This document shows positions 6,522 through 13,870 of a DNA stretch of 18,059 bases, piece after piece. Position numbers and translations under genes: made by a program. The stretch is taken from contig CANQCM010000009.1 in assembly GCA_947589625.1 (NCBI GenBank), forward strand, positions 1 through 18,059, given 5' to 3'. The first letter of the stretch is position 1; each line of letters opens with the position of its first letter. The notes under the pieces were generated by a model. It worked only from the letters and a program-made list of their open reading frames with translations. It was not told where the DNA came from and did no database searches. The DNA is from an uncultured Alphaproteobacteria bacterium (GTDB lineage Bacteria; Pseudomonadota; Alphaproteobacteria; Rs-D84).

Positions 6522-6896
6522 TTAAATAACTTCTGGTGCCAAAGAAACGATTTTTTGGACATCATATTTGCGACGAACTTCACGTGCAATTGGCCCAAAA
6601 ATACGTGTTCCAATGGGTTCAAAACTGTTCTTGTTAATCAGCACAACTGCGTTATCATCAAAACGAATAATTGAACCGTCTGGACGTTTCACAGGAAATT
6701 TAGTGCGAACGATAATCGCGCGTTGAACTGTACCCTTTTGGACTTTACCGCGAGGAATAGCCTCTTTAATGGCGACAACAATTTTATCGCCAACGGTGGC
6801 ATAGCGGCGATGAGAACCGCCCAAAACCTTGATGCACATTGCTTTACGCGCACCCGAGTTATCTGCCACTGTCATAACTGTTTCATTTTGTATCAT
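6522..6896 (-). CDS. rplN: 50S ribosomal protein L14
   Basis: L14 lies at the subunit interface and contributes to intersubunit bridges. The 124-residue product (family 120-124) starts MIQNETVMTVADNSGARKAM, followed by VLGGSHRRYATVGDKIVVAI and the C-terminal IFGPIAREVRRK. It heads the spc block, as in E. coli. Upstream is a 98-base gap with weak stem-loops but no promoter as clear as the ones at rpsL, tuf, rpsQ and rpsM. AAGGAT precedes the ATG. Confidence 0.98.
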   Translation of the reverse strand: MIQNETVMTVADNSGARKAMCIKVLGGSHRRYATVGDKIVVAIKEAIPRGKVQKGTVQRAIIVRTKFPVKRPDGSIIRFDDNAVVLINKNSFEPIGTRIFGPIAREVRRKYDVQKIVSLAPEVI

Positions 6897-6921
6897 AACT
6901 TTATCCTTTTACACCTGCACA

Positions 6922-6990
6922 TGGGGCAATCCCCCACGGCTTTGTTATGGATTCCGACTGGTATTAAACCCTCAAAGAATCCCGTACCAG
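6922..6990 (-). promoter_or_regulatory. Stem-loops between rpsQ and rplN
   Basis: Two small stems lie in this 98-base gap: TGGGG-CAATC-CCCCA (6922-6936, 5 bp) and CTGGTA...TACCAG (6958-6963 with 6985-6990, 6 bp, 21-base loop). In E. coli the spc promoter lies in this gap. I see no convincing -10/-35 pair here, and the stems are short, so this may be only spacer. Confidence 0.3.
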
Positions 6991-6994
6991 ATAT

Positions 6995-7264
6995 TTAGTC
7001 TGCTACTTCTACAGAACCGTCCTTGGTAACGCCAATGCGTCCCTTGACAACCCAAGCCTTGGTCTTGGAAATTGGACGATGTTCTTCAATTGCAACGATT
7101 TCGCCAACTTTATATTCGTTGTTTTCATCGTGCGCTTTATATTTTTTGTTTTGCTTAACGAACTTGCCATACAGTGGGTGGCGGAAACGACGTTCCACTT
7201 CTACGACAACAGTTTTGTCGTTTGCTGTACTGGTTACTGTTCCTTGCAATATGCGTCTTGGCAT
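6995..7264 (-). CDS. rpsQ: 30S ribosomal protein S17
   Basis: S17 is a primary 16S rRNA-binding protein of the 30S body. The 89-residue product starts MPRRILQGTVTSTANDKTVV. It has an OB fold and the signature VERRFRHPLYGKFVKQNKKY followed by HDENNEYKVGEIVAIEEHRP (about 45-64). An upstream TTG (7273) is in frame, but AAGGA abuts it and lies nine bases before the ATG at 7264, so the ATG is the start. It is preceded by the longest gap within the S10-spc region, holding a promoter and a hairpin. Confidence 0.97.
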   Translation of the reverse strand: MPRRILQGTVTSTANDKTVVVEVERRFRHPLYGKFVKQNKKYKAHDENNEYKVGEIVAIEEHRPISKTKAWVVKGRIGVTKDGSVEVAD

Positions 7265-7296
7265 AACTATCAATCCTTACTTTATACCACTGAATT

Positions 7297-7325
7297 TGGC
7301 GCAATAATTTTACATTAAAACGCCA
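7297..7325 (-). promoter_or_regulatory. Hairpin in the rpsQ leader
   Basis: TGGCG (7297-7301) pairs with CGCCA (7321-7325), and inside it TTTTA (7308-7312) pairs with TAAAA (7316-7320) around CAT, leaving a one-sided bulge of six bases. It lies between the predicted promoter at 7361-7388 and the rpsQ start and would be in the 5' leader of that transcript. The role is unknown. Confidence 0.45.
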
Positions 7326-7402
7326 CAATCAGCAATCGTTTATTTTTCTGATTTCGGGTTATGATATACTAAATTTTAGAAATCTCAACCAAAATCAGCA
7401 AT
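7323..7402. repeat. Direct repeats flanking the rpsQ promoter
   Basis: CCACAATCAGCAAT (7323-7336) and CCAAAATCAGCAAT (7389-7402) match at 13 of 14 positions and lie in the same orientation on either side of the predicted promoter. They could be paired regulator sites, or the trace of an insertion or duplication that brought the promoter in. Confidence 0.6.
7361..7388 (-). promoter_or_regulatory. Probable promoter for rpsQ and the spc block
   Basis: On the minus strand TTGAGA (7383-7388) and TATCAT (7361-7366) are 16 bases apart. The 28-base stretch is identical at 24 positions to the promoter ahead of tuf (13890-13917), including all of the -10 box and the block GATTTCTAAAAT. The spacer contains the short dyad CTAAA-A-TTTAG. 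A second start here would boost rpsQ and the spc genes. Confidence 0.65.
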
Positions 7403-7406
7403 TTTT

Positions 7407-7598
7407 TTATTTTGCCGCATTTAATTTTGTTTTCACGCGGGCAATTTCGCGACGGTTTTTGCGCAAGACATGTGTCTTGGGCAATTGACCGCCAGCATGT
7501 TGAAAGCGCAGGTTCATTTGTTCTTTTTTCAAATCAACCAATTTGCTTTGCAACGCTTCTTTTGTCAAAGATTCTTTTTCAACTTTCTTGTCAGCCAT
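7407..7598 (-). CDS. rpmC: 50S ribosomal protein L29
   Basis: L29 sits by the nascent-chain exit tunnel and helps form the docking site for trigger factor and SRP with L23. The 63-residue product is almost all helix, with KEQMNLRFQHAGGQL and the closing RKNRREIARVKTKL typical of the family. It begins 19 bases after rplP and is the last gene before the internal promoter at 7361-7388. Confidence 0.95.
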   Translation of the reverse strand: MADKKVEKESLTKEALQSKLVDLKKEQMNLRFQHAGGQLPKTHVLRKNRREIARVKTKLNAAK

Positions 7599-7617
7599 TT
7601 TTTAACCTTTTCAATTA

Positions 7618-8031
7618 TTAGTTAGCCTTGCGTTCAACAACCTTGGTCTTGACAGGCAACTTCGCCGCTGCCAAAGCAAATGCTTCGTATGCGATTTCAG
7701 GTTTCACACCGTCAATTTCAAACAATATACGACCTGGTTTTACACGGCAAATCCAGTATTCAACTGCACCTTTACCTTTACCCATACGGACTTCGGCTGG
7801 TTTTTTAGTAACAGGAACATCTGGGAAAATACGAATCCACAATTTACCCATACGGCGCATGTGGCGTGTGATTGCACGACGCGCAGCCTCGATTTGACGG
7901 GCTGTAACGCGTTCAGCCGACATTGCCTTCAGTCCATAAGAACCGAATGCCAATTCGCTGCCGCCTTTGGCGACACCATGAATACGGCCTTTGTGCTGTT
8001 TGCGAAATTTTGTTTTATTTGGCATCAACAT
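7618..8031 (-). CDS. rplP: 50S ribosomal protein L16
   Basis: L16 is near the A-site finger and is needed for late 50S maturation. The 137-residue product begins MLMPNKTKFRKQHKGR and contains FGSYGLKAMSAERVTARQIE and IFPDVPVTKKPAEVRMGKGK, the standard blocks. AAAGGG lies eight bases before the first ATG, so the start at 8031 is used rather than the third-codon ATG. It ends in tandem stops, TAATAA. Confidence 0.97.
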   Translation of the reverse strand: MLMPNKTKFRKQHKGRIHGVAKGGSELAFGSYGLKAMSAERVTARQIEAARRAITRHMRRMGKLWIRIFPDVPVTKKPAEVRMGKGKGAVEYWICRVKPGRILFEIDGVKPEIAYEAFALAAAKLPVKTKVVERKAN

Positions 8032-8049
8032 AATAACAACCCTTTAATC

Positions 8050-8751
8050 TTATTTTGTTTTTCTTTCGCTGCTGCCGGCATATTCAGTCGGTCTTGCCAT
8101 TTCAGAGGCCAGCTTTTCTTTATTAACGACATCACCAGTGTAAATCCAAACTTTAACACCGATAACACCGTATGTTGTTTTTGCTTGAATTGACGCATAG
8201 TCAATATCAGCACGCAATGTGTGCAGTGGAATACGACCTTCGCGGATTTGTTCGCTGCGGGCAATTTCTGCACCATTAAGACGACCGCTGCACATAACTT
8301 TGATACCTTGGGCGCCTGCTTTTTGTGCATTTTGAACTGCTTTTTTCATCGCGCGTTTGAATGAAACACGACCTTCAATTTGTTGTGCGATTGATTGTGC
8401 AACCAACTGCGCATTCAAATCAGGACGGCGAACTTCGTAAATATTGACAACAACTTGGTCATTTTTAACCAATTTTTTAATATCATTACGCAGTGTTTCA
8501 ATATCTGCACCGTTTTTACCAATAATCATACCAGGACGCGAAGTGTGAATTGTAACCACAACTTTCTTGGCAAAACGTTCAATAACGATTTTTGCCAGAC
8601 CTGCTTTCTTTAATTTCTTTTCAATAAACTTGCGAATTTTAACATCTTCTGCCAATTGATTCGCATAGTCTTTTTTGCCTGCAATCCATCGCGAATCTGT
8701 GATTTTGTTAATCCCCAGACGCTGTGAAATTGGCGATACTTTCTGTCCCAT
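8050..8751 (-). CDS. rpsC: 30S ribosomal protein S3
   Basis: S3 forms part of the mRNA entry channel with S4 and S5 and has helicase function. The 233-residue product starts MGQKVSPISQRLGI. It has a type II KH domain with the loop GMIIGKNG (74-81) and the C-terminal domain SGRLNGAEIARSE (155-167) plus GRIPLHTLRADIDYA (172-186). It lies 88 bases after rplV, a fairly long gap for this operon in which I see no clear promoter. Confidence 0.98.
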   Translation of the reverse strand: MGQKVSPISQRLGINKITDSRWIAGKKDYANQLAEDVKIRKFIEKKLKKAGLAKIVIERFAKKVVVTIHTSRPGMIIGKNGADIETLRNDIKKLVKNDQVVVNIYEVRRPDLNAQLVAQSIAQQIEGRVSFKRAMKKAVQNAQKAGAQGIKVMCSGRLNGAEIARSEQIREGRIPLHTLRADIDYASIQAKTTYGVIGVKVWIYTGDVVNKEKLASEMARPTEYAGSSERKTK

Positions 8752-8839
8752 TTTTTATCCTTACATTTTTGGTCGGTGTTCTTGAAGCATTTGCTTTATT
8801 CAGGCATTCGCCATACCACCGTACCATTCACCCTTGGTT

Positions 8840-9262
8840 TTATTTTGCCGCTTTGGCTGTTTTTTTGTCCGATTTTGGTGCTGCTTTTTTAGATGGTGCA
8901 ACCCCAGATTCTAAAACGATTGTCAAATTTGAAAAAGGTTTCAGAATTGGACGTGCGCTGCCGCGTGGACCTGCCATGATACGTTTCATGGTCAATGCTT
9001 TGCCACACCAAATTTCTTTGATGAACAATGTATCCACCGCCAGATTTTTGTTGTGTTCTGCATTTGCGACCGCACTTAACAAAGTTTTCAAAACTTCGTC
9101 AGACACGCGCTTTTTTGAAAATTTCAAGACATCAACTGCACGGTCAACAGGCATACCGCGAACCATGTCGCAAACCAAACCCAGTTTTTGATGGCTGACG
9201 CGAATCAATTTATTGAACGCGCGAACTTGATTATCTTTGATTCCATATCTTGTTGTTGTCAT
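8840..9262 (-). CDS. rplV: 50S ribosomal protein L22
   Basis: L22 spans all 23S rRNA domains, and its beta-hairpin lines the peptide tunnel where macrolides bind. The 140-residue product is longer than the 110 of E. coli because of an Ala/Lys-rich C-terminal tail (about 121-140), common in alphaproteobacteria. The hairpin region MAGPRGSARPILKPFSNLTI is present without an obvious insertion or deletion. It follows rpsS by 18 bases. Confidence 0.97.
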   Translation of the reverse strand: MTTTRYGIKDNQVRAFNKLIRVSHQKLGLVCDMVRGMPVDRAVDVLKFSKKRVSDEVLKTLLSAVANAEHNKNLAVDTLFIKEIWCGKALTMKRIMAGPRGSARPILKPFSNLTIVLESGVAPSKKAAPKSDKKTAKAAK

Positions 9263-9280
9263 AACATTTACCCTATTTTA

Positions 9281-9568
9281 TTATTTCTTGGTTGCTGCTG
9301 CAGCTTTTTTGTTTGCCGCATGACCCTTGAAAGTACGTGTTGGTGCAAATTCGCCCAATTTATGACCAATCATATCTTCTACGATTGACACAGGAATGAA
9401 TTTATTTCCATTGTGTACTTCAAATGTCAAACCAACCATTGACGGCACAATTGTGCTGCCTCGCGACCAAGTCTTAATTGGCTTGTGGTCATTGTTTTCA
9501 TTTGCCACCGCAGTCTTTTTTAAGACGGACGGATGAACATAAGGACCTTTCCAAACTGAACGTGACAT
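9281..9568 (-). CDS. rpsS: 30S ribosomal protein S19
   Basis: S19 pairs with S13 in the 30S head and contacts the A-site finger bridge. The 95-residue product starts MSRSVWKGPYV and has TWSRGSTIVPSMVGLTFEVH (33-52) and GHKLGEFAPTRTFKGHA, the full family signature. The tail is Ala/Lys rich (NKKAAAATKK). ACGGAG precedes the ATG; rplB ends 18 bases upstream. Confidence 0.98.
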   Translation of the reverse strand: MSRSVWKGPYVHPSVLKKTAVANENNDHKPIKTWSRGSTIVPSMVGLTFEVHNGNKFIPVSIVEDMIGHKLGEFAPTRTFKGHAANKKAAAATKK

Positions 9569-9586
9569 TACTTACTCCGTTTTATA

Positions 9587-10420
9587 TTATTTCTTCTTTG
9601 CCAAATGTCTGCTGCGGATAATCATCTTGGCAGTACGTTTATTTTTGCGTGTACGATAACCCTTGGCAGGTATACCAGTGCGCGACACAGGTTCGTGACC
9701 CTTGGAATGACCATTACCACCACCCATCGGGTGATCGTTCGGGTTCTGTGCCATACCACGAACAGATGGACGAATGCCCAACCAACGTGCGCGCCCAGCC
9801 TTGCCTAAATTGACATTGCGTTGGTCTGGGTTTGACACAACACCAACTGTCGCCAAGCAATCAGAATGCACTTTGCGCAATTCACCGCTGTTCATTTTAA
9901 TCTGGGCATAAACACCGTCTTTACCCATTAATTGAGCATAACAACCTGCACTGCGTGCCAATTGACCGCCTGCGCCAGGTTTTAATTCAACATTATGCAC
10001 AATTGTACCAATTGGCATATTTTTCAATGGCATTGCGTTTCCAGCCTTGATGTCTTCGCGTTCGCCAGAAATAACAGTATCACCAACTTTCAAATCACGT
10101 GGTGCCAAGATATAAGATTTCACACCATCGGTATATTCAATCAATGCGATAAATGCAGTACGATTTGGGTCATATTCTAAACGAACAACTGTCGCAGGAA
10201 TACCAACTTTTTTACGCGCAAAATCAATCATACGATATTTGCGTTTATGACCACCACCTTGGTGCATAACAGTAACTTGACCGAAATTATTACGGCCACC
10301 TTTGGATTTCAGACCAACGGTCAGCGCCTTTTCTGGCGCGCCACGATGCAGACCACTGCGGTCAATTTGTGTCAAACCGCGCGTACCTGCTGTTGTTGGC
10401 TTGTAATGCTTTAATGCCAT
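9587..10420 (-). CDS. rplB: 50S ribosomal protein L2
   Basis: L2 is needed for subunit joining and lies near the peptidyl-transferase centre. The 277-residue product starts MALKHYKPTTAGTRGLTQID. The C-terminal signature reads GMAQNPNDHPMGGGNGH (222-238): H230 aligns with the functionally important His229 of E. coli L2, but the following HPH is HPM, and the stretch after it (SKGHEPVSRTGIPAKG) differs from the usual TPWG form. It ends KMIIRSRHLAKKK. The 73-base gap from rplW contains an 18-codon open frame of doubtful meaning. Confidence 0.97.
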   Translation of the reverse strand: MALKHYKPTTAGTRGLTQIDRSGLHRGAPEKALTVGLKSKGGRNNFGQVTVMHQGGGHKRKYRMIDFARKKVGIPATVVRLEYDPNRTAFIALIEYTDGVKSYILAPRDLKVGDTVISGEREDIKAGNAMPLKNMPIGTIVHNVELKPGAGGQLARSAGCYAQLMGKDGVYAQIKMNSGELRKVHSDCLATVGVVSNPDQRNVNLGKAGRARWLGIRPSVRGMAQNPNDHPMGGGNGHSKGHEPVSRTGIPAKGYRTRKNKRTAKMIIRSRHLAKKK

Positions 10421-10493
10421 TTTTTTACCTTTTTATTTTGCCATGACAATAATGTCCGTATGTATTGGATTTCTCTGCCATGGAATTGTTCAC

Positions 10494-10820
10494 TTATGCC
10501 GCCAAATCTAAATTAGCATCTGCCGGCAATGTTATATACGCCTTTTTCACAGTGCGTTGTGTTCCAGAATTACGGCCCCGGAAAGATTTTTCTTTACCTT
10601 TGACCACAACAATGTTGACCTTGATGGGTTTAACATTGTAAATCGCCTGAATTGCGCGCATAACATCTGCCTTGGTGGCTGATGTGGCAACTTCAAATAC
10701 AACGCCGTTGCTTTCAGACATTTTTGCCGTTTTTTCCGAAATAATCGGACGGCGCAAGATGTCATAAACACCTGCTGTGACGATTACTTTCTGTTCTGCT
10801 TTTACTTTTTTTTCTGCCAT
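10494..10820 (-). CDS. rplW: 50S ribosomal protein L23
   Basis: L23 lies at the tunnel exit and is the main ribosomal contact for trigger factor and SRP. The 108-residue product has YDILRRPIISEKTAKMSESN (19-38) and AIQAIYNVKPIKVNIVVVKG (56-75), with the typical truncated bacterial GTQRTVKKAYITL ending. An N-terminal extension of about 15 charged residues precedes the fold. The ribosome-binding sequence (GAGAG) is weaker than its neighbours'. It starts 20 bases after rplD. Confidence 0.97.
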   Translation of the reverse strand: MAEKKVKAEQKVIVTAGVYDILRRPIISEKTAKMSESNGVVFEVATSATKADVMRAIQAIYNVKPIKVNIVVVKGKEKSFRGRNSGTQRTVKKAYITLPADANLDLAA

Positions 10821-10840
10821 TTTGCTCTCGTTTAAGTAAA

Positions 10841-11461
10841 TTACGCCAATCTTGCTTCTATTGATTTGACCGAATCAGATGTCAAAACCAGTTTTTCATG
10901 TTTCAAGATATCCAAAACATTCAAACCAATTGTTGGCAACGCATCAATATTTTTGATATTTGCCGCAGATTTTTTGAAATTTTCGTCCAATTTATCTGTG
11001 CCAACAAACAATGCTGATGTCAAATTCAGTTTCTGTAATTGTTTTGCAAAAGCACCTGTTTTTGCAGAAGACAATTTTTCAGAATCAATAACGACCAGTG
11101 CTTTATCTTTAACCTTAGATGACAATGCCATTTTCAGACCCAATGCACGAATCTTTTTTGGCAAATCAATTGAATGGTCACGAACAACTGGGCCATGAAC
11201 AACACCACCGCCACGCATGTGAACATTATATTTTTCACCTTGACGGGCATTACCTGTTTTTTTCTGTTTGAATGCTTTTTTGCCACTGCCTGCGACATCA
11301 GATACAGTTTTTACCGCATGTGTGCCTGCGCGTGCATTGGCGCGTTGCCATGTAACAACGCGATGCAGAATATCAGCGCGTGGTTCAACACCAAAGATGC
11401 TGTCAGCCAATTCAACTTTGCCAACTGTCTTGCCATCTAAATTTATAATTTCTACTTGCAT
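10841..11461 (-). CDS. rplD: 50S ribosomal protein L4
   Basis: L4 assembles early and its long loop lines the peptide tunnel; in E. coli it also represses the S10 operon. The 206-residue product starts MQVEIINLDGKTV. An in-frame GTG three codons upstream (11470) overlaps the AAGGTG ribosome-binding sequence, so the ATG is preferred. The tunnel loop is residues 59-90, with RGGGVVHGP at its end. Inside it the usual QKGTGRAR block reads QKKTGNAR, a small departure. The rest matches the family. Confidence 0.96.
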   Translation of the reverse strand: MQVEIINLDGKTVGKVELADSIFGVEPRADILHRVVTWQRANARAGTHAVKTVSDVAGSGKKAFKQKKTGNARQGEKYNVHMRGGGVVHGPVVRDHSIDLPKKIRALGLKMALSSKVKDKALVVIDSEKLSSAKTGAFAKQLQKLNLTSALFVGTDKLDENFKKSAANIKNIDALPTIGLNVLDILKHEKLVLTSDSVKSIEARLA

Positions 11462-11479
11462 TTTATTCACCTTAAATTA

Positions 11480-12187
11480 TTACTGTTCTTCTGCAACCGC
11501 TGGGGCTTGTTGTTGTGCCGATGCAACTGTTGGAACAGGCAAATCTTTGTGTTGTTTTTTCACTGCATCTGTAACCAGAACAAATGTGCCATTTGCACCA
11601 GGAACAGCACCTTCAACAAAAACTAAATTTTCTGTTGCATCTGTTCCAAATACTTTCAGATTTTGCACAGTAACGGTTTCATTACCCATTTGACCAGCCA
11701 TCTTTTTACCTTTCAAAACACGACCAGGCCATTCGCGCATACCTGTACCACCCAAAGAACGATGCGCTTTCAAAACACCGTGGGTTGCTTCTTTACCGCC
11801 AAAGTTGTGACGTTTCATCGCACCCTGAAAACCTTTACCTTTGCTGGTTGCTTGGACATCAACAAATTGACCAGCAACAAAATGCGCTGCGGATAAAACA
11901 GTTCCAGATGGAATCACACAATCGTCAGACACACGAAATTCAACAATTTTGCGATATGGTTTTACGCCTGCTTTTTCTGCTGCCACTGCTTGTGGTTTGG
12001 CAACATGTTTAGCTTTGGCCTCGCGCAGGCCGACGATATTTGCGACATAACCATTTTTTTCCATTGTGCGATTACCGATAACAGTGCAATCGCCCACCGC
12101 CAAAACGGTTACTGGATGTGCCACGCCGCCTTCGTCATACAGACGTGTCATTCCTATTTTTGTTGTAATTAATCCGCTACGTTTCAT
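11480..12187 (-). CDS. rplC: 50S ribosomal protein L3
   Basis: L3 starts 50S assembly and its central loop reaches towards the peptidyl-transferase centre. The 235-residue product begins MKRSGLITTKIGMTRLYDEG and contains SKGKGFQGAMKRHNFGG (115-131) and RVLKGKKMAGQMGNETVTVQ (156-175). The loop residue aligned with E. coli Gln150, which PrmB methylates, is Glu152 here (GMREWPG against GQNQTPG). A Gln/Ala-rich tail (about 214-235) extends the C-terminus. It follows rpsJ across a 64-base gap with a hairpin. Confidence 0.97.
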   Translation of the reverse strand: MKRSGLITTKIGMTRLYDEGGVAHPVTVLAVGDCTVIGNRTMEKNGYVANIVGLREAKAKHVAKPQAVAAEKAGVKPYRKIVEFRVSDDCVIPSGTVLSAAHFVAGQFVDVQATSKGKGFQGAMKRHNFGGKEATHGVLKAHRSLGGTGMREWPGRVLKGKKMAGQMGNETVTVQNLKVFGTDATENLVFVEGAVPGANGTFVLVTDAVKKQHKDLPVPTVASAQQQAPAVAEEQ

Positions 12188-12207
12188 TTTATTTTGCCTT
12201 TTGTAAT

Positions 12208-12241
12208 GTCAATTGGTTGAGTTTGCATTCCCAACATTGAC
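12208..12241 (-). promoter_or_regulatory. Stem-loop between rpsJ and rplC
   Basis: GTCAA pairs with TTGAC at the base, and TTGG with CCAA inside, leaving a two-base bulge and a 14-base loop. It covers much of the 64-base gap and lies 10 bases after the rpsJ stop. It is not followed by a T-run, so it is not a terminator. A role in mRNA processing or feedback is possible but unproven. Confidence 0.4.
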
Positions 12242-12251
12242 GGTCAACTCG

Positions 12252-12563
12252 TTATAATTTAATTTTTACATCAACACCAGATGCCAAATCCAACTTCATC
12301 AAGGCGTCAACTGTCTGAGGGGTTGGATTAACAATGTCCACAACCGCTTTGTGATTGCGGATTTCAAATTGTTCACGCGATTTTTTATCAACGTGTGGTG
12401 AACGGTTAACTGTAAATTTTTGAACCAATGTCGGCAACCGCACTGGGCCAACAACATCTGCGCCAGTCCGTTTGGCTGTTTTGACAATTTCTTCTACAGA
12501 TTCCATCAAGACCCTGTGGTCAAATGCTGTCAGTTTAATGCGAATCTTAGATGCAGGTACCAT
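12252..12563 (-). CDS. rpsJ: 30S ribosomal protein S10
   Basis: S10 is in the 30S head and, with NusB, takes part in transcription antitermination. The 103-residue product has KIRIKLTAFDHR (6-17), ETAKRTGA-like KTAKRTGADVVGPVRLPT (28-45) and NPTPQTVDALMKLDLASGVD (79-98). The usual RTHKRL block reads RNHKAV. It opens the S10 block straight after tuf, the arrangement common in alphaproteobacteria, behind a large hairpin. Confidence 0.98.
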   Translation of the reverse strand: MVPASKIRIKLTAFDHRVLMESVEEIVKTAKRTGADVVGPVRLPTLVQKFTVNRSPHVDKKSREQFEIRNHKAVVDIVNPTPQTVDALMKLDLASGVDVKIKL

Positions 12564-12584
12564 TGTTCATAATCCTTACGTTAT

Positions 12585-12630
12585 TCAGGTCGGTAATCAT
12601 TGGAGCTTTAATCCAATTACACCGACCTGA
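12585..12630 (-). promoter_or_regulatory. Large two-part hairpin between tuf and rpsJ
   Basis: TCAGGTCGGT (12585-12594) and ACCGACCTGA (12621-12630) form a perfect 10-bp outer stem. ATTGGA (12599-12604) and TCCAAT (12612-12617) form an inner 6-bp stem around a seven-base loop. It starts nine bases after the tuf stop. On the transcribed strand it is followed by AATAACG, not a T-run, so it is not a standard terminator. It could protect or process the tuf 3' end or control the S10 block, as the S10 leader does in E. coli. Confidence 0.8.
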
Positions 12631-12639
12631 TTGTTTTAC

Positions 12640-13827
12640 TTATTTAATAATCTTGGATACAACACCCGCGCCAACTGTGCGTCCGCCTTCACGGATAGCA
12701 AAGCGACGACCTTCGTCCATAGCAATTGGTGCAATCAGTTGCACTGTGATACGAACGTTATCACCTGGCAGAACCATTTCTTTATCTGCAGGCAGTGTAA
12801 TTGTACCTGTTACGTCAGTTGTGCTGAAATAGAACTGAGGACGATAGTTGTTAAAGAACGGTGTGTGACGGCCGCCTTCGTCTTTGTTCAAGACATAAAC
12901 TTCGGCTTCAAATTCTGTGTGTGGTGTAATTGTGCCTGGTTTGCAGACAATTTGACCACGTTCCACATCTTCTTTTTTGGTACCACGTAACAACAAACCA
13001 ACGTTATCACCAGCTTCACCTTGATCCAGCAATTTGCGGAACATTTCAACGCCAGTAATTGTTGTTTTTTGTGTAGGACGCAGACCAACGATTTCGCATT
13101 CATCACCAACTTTCACAACACCAGATTCAATACGACCTGTTACCACGGTACCACGACCTGTGATAGAGAACACGTCTTCAATTGGCATCAAGAAAGGTTT
13201 ATCAACTGGACGTTCTGGCATTGGGATATATTCATCGCAAGCCTTTAACAATGCGTCAATTGATTCTTTGCCCAAACCATCAGATTTGCCTTCCAATGCG
13301 GAAACGGCAGAACCACGAATAATTGGTGCATTATCGCCATCAAAGTCATTTGCGTTCAGCAATTCGCGGATTTCCATTTCAACCAATTCCAACAATTCTG
13401 GATCGTTTGCCAAATCGCATTTATTCAAATAAACAACGATTTTTGGAATACCCACCTGACGCGCCAACAAGATGTGTTCACGTGTCTGAGGCATTGGGCC
13501 ATCAGTTGCCGCCACAACCAAGATTGCACCGTCCATTTGAGCAGCACCAGTAATCATGTTTTTAACATAGTCCGCGTGCCCTGGGCAGTCAACGTGTGCA
13601 TAGTGACGAGATGCTGTTTCATATTCAACGTGTGCAGTGTTAATTGTTATACCACGTGCCTTTTCTTCTGGGGCGCTGTCGATTTCATTAACACCTTTTT
13701 GTGCATCTGCACCAACACCATAATAGTGCACAATAGCAGCAGTCAATGTTGTTTTACCGTGGTCAACGTGGCCAATTGTACCGATGTTGACATGCGGTTT
13801 TGTTCTTACATACTTTTCTTTTGCCAT
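12640..13827 (-). CDS. tuf: Elongation factor Tu
   Basis: EF-Tu carries aminoacyl-tRNA to the ribosome as a GTP complex. At 395 residues it is full length. The GTPase motifs are intact: GHVDHGKT (19-26), the switch I RGITIN (58-63), DCPGHADYV (80-88) and NKCD (135-138). Domains 2 and 3 follow, with GRGTVVTGRIE (224-234) and the closing GGRTVGAGVVSKIIK. A strong AAGGAG precedes the ATG and a promoter lies in the 97-base gap after fusA, so it can be made in excess of the str genes. Whether a second copy exists elsewhere cannot be seen. Confidence 0.99.
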   Translation of the reverse strand: MAKEKYVRTKPHVNIGTIGHVDHGKTTLTAAIVHYYGVGADAQKGVNEIDSAPEEKARGITINTAHVEYETASRHYAHVDCPGHADYVKNMITGAAQMDGAILVVAATDGPMPQTREHILLARQVGIPKIVVYLNKCDLANDPELLELVEMEIRELLNANDFDGDNAPIIRGSAVSALEGKSDGLGKESIDALLKACDEYIPMPERPVDKPFLMPIEDVFSITGRGTVVTGRIESGVVKVGDECEIVGLRPTQKTTITGVEMFRKLLDQGEAGDNVGLLLRGTKKEDVERGQIVCKPGTITPHTEFEAEVYVLNKDEGGRHTPFFNNYRPQFYFSTTDVTGTITLPADKEMVLPGDNVRITVQLIAPIAMDEGRRFAIREGGRTVGAGVVSKIIK

Positions 13828-13870
13828 AGTTTTTTCTCCTTAGGCTTTTGTTTTGTTAATTTATTGTTTT

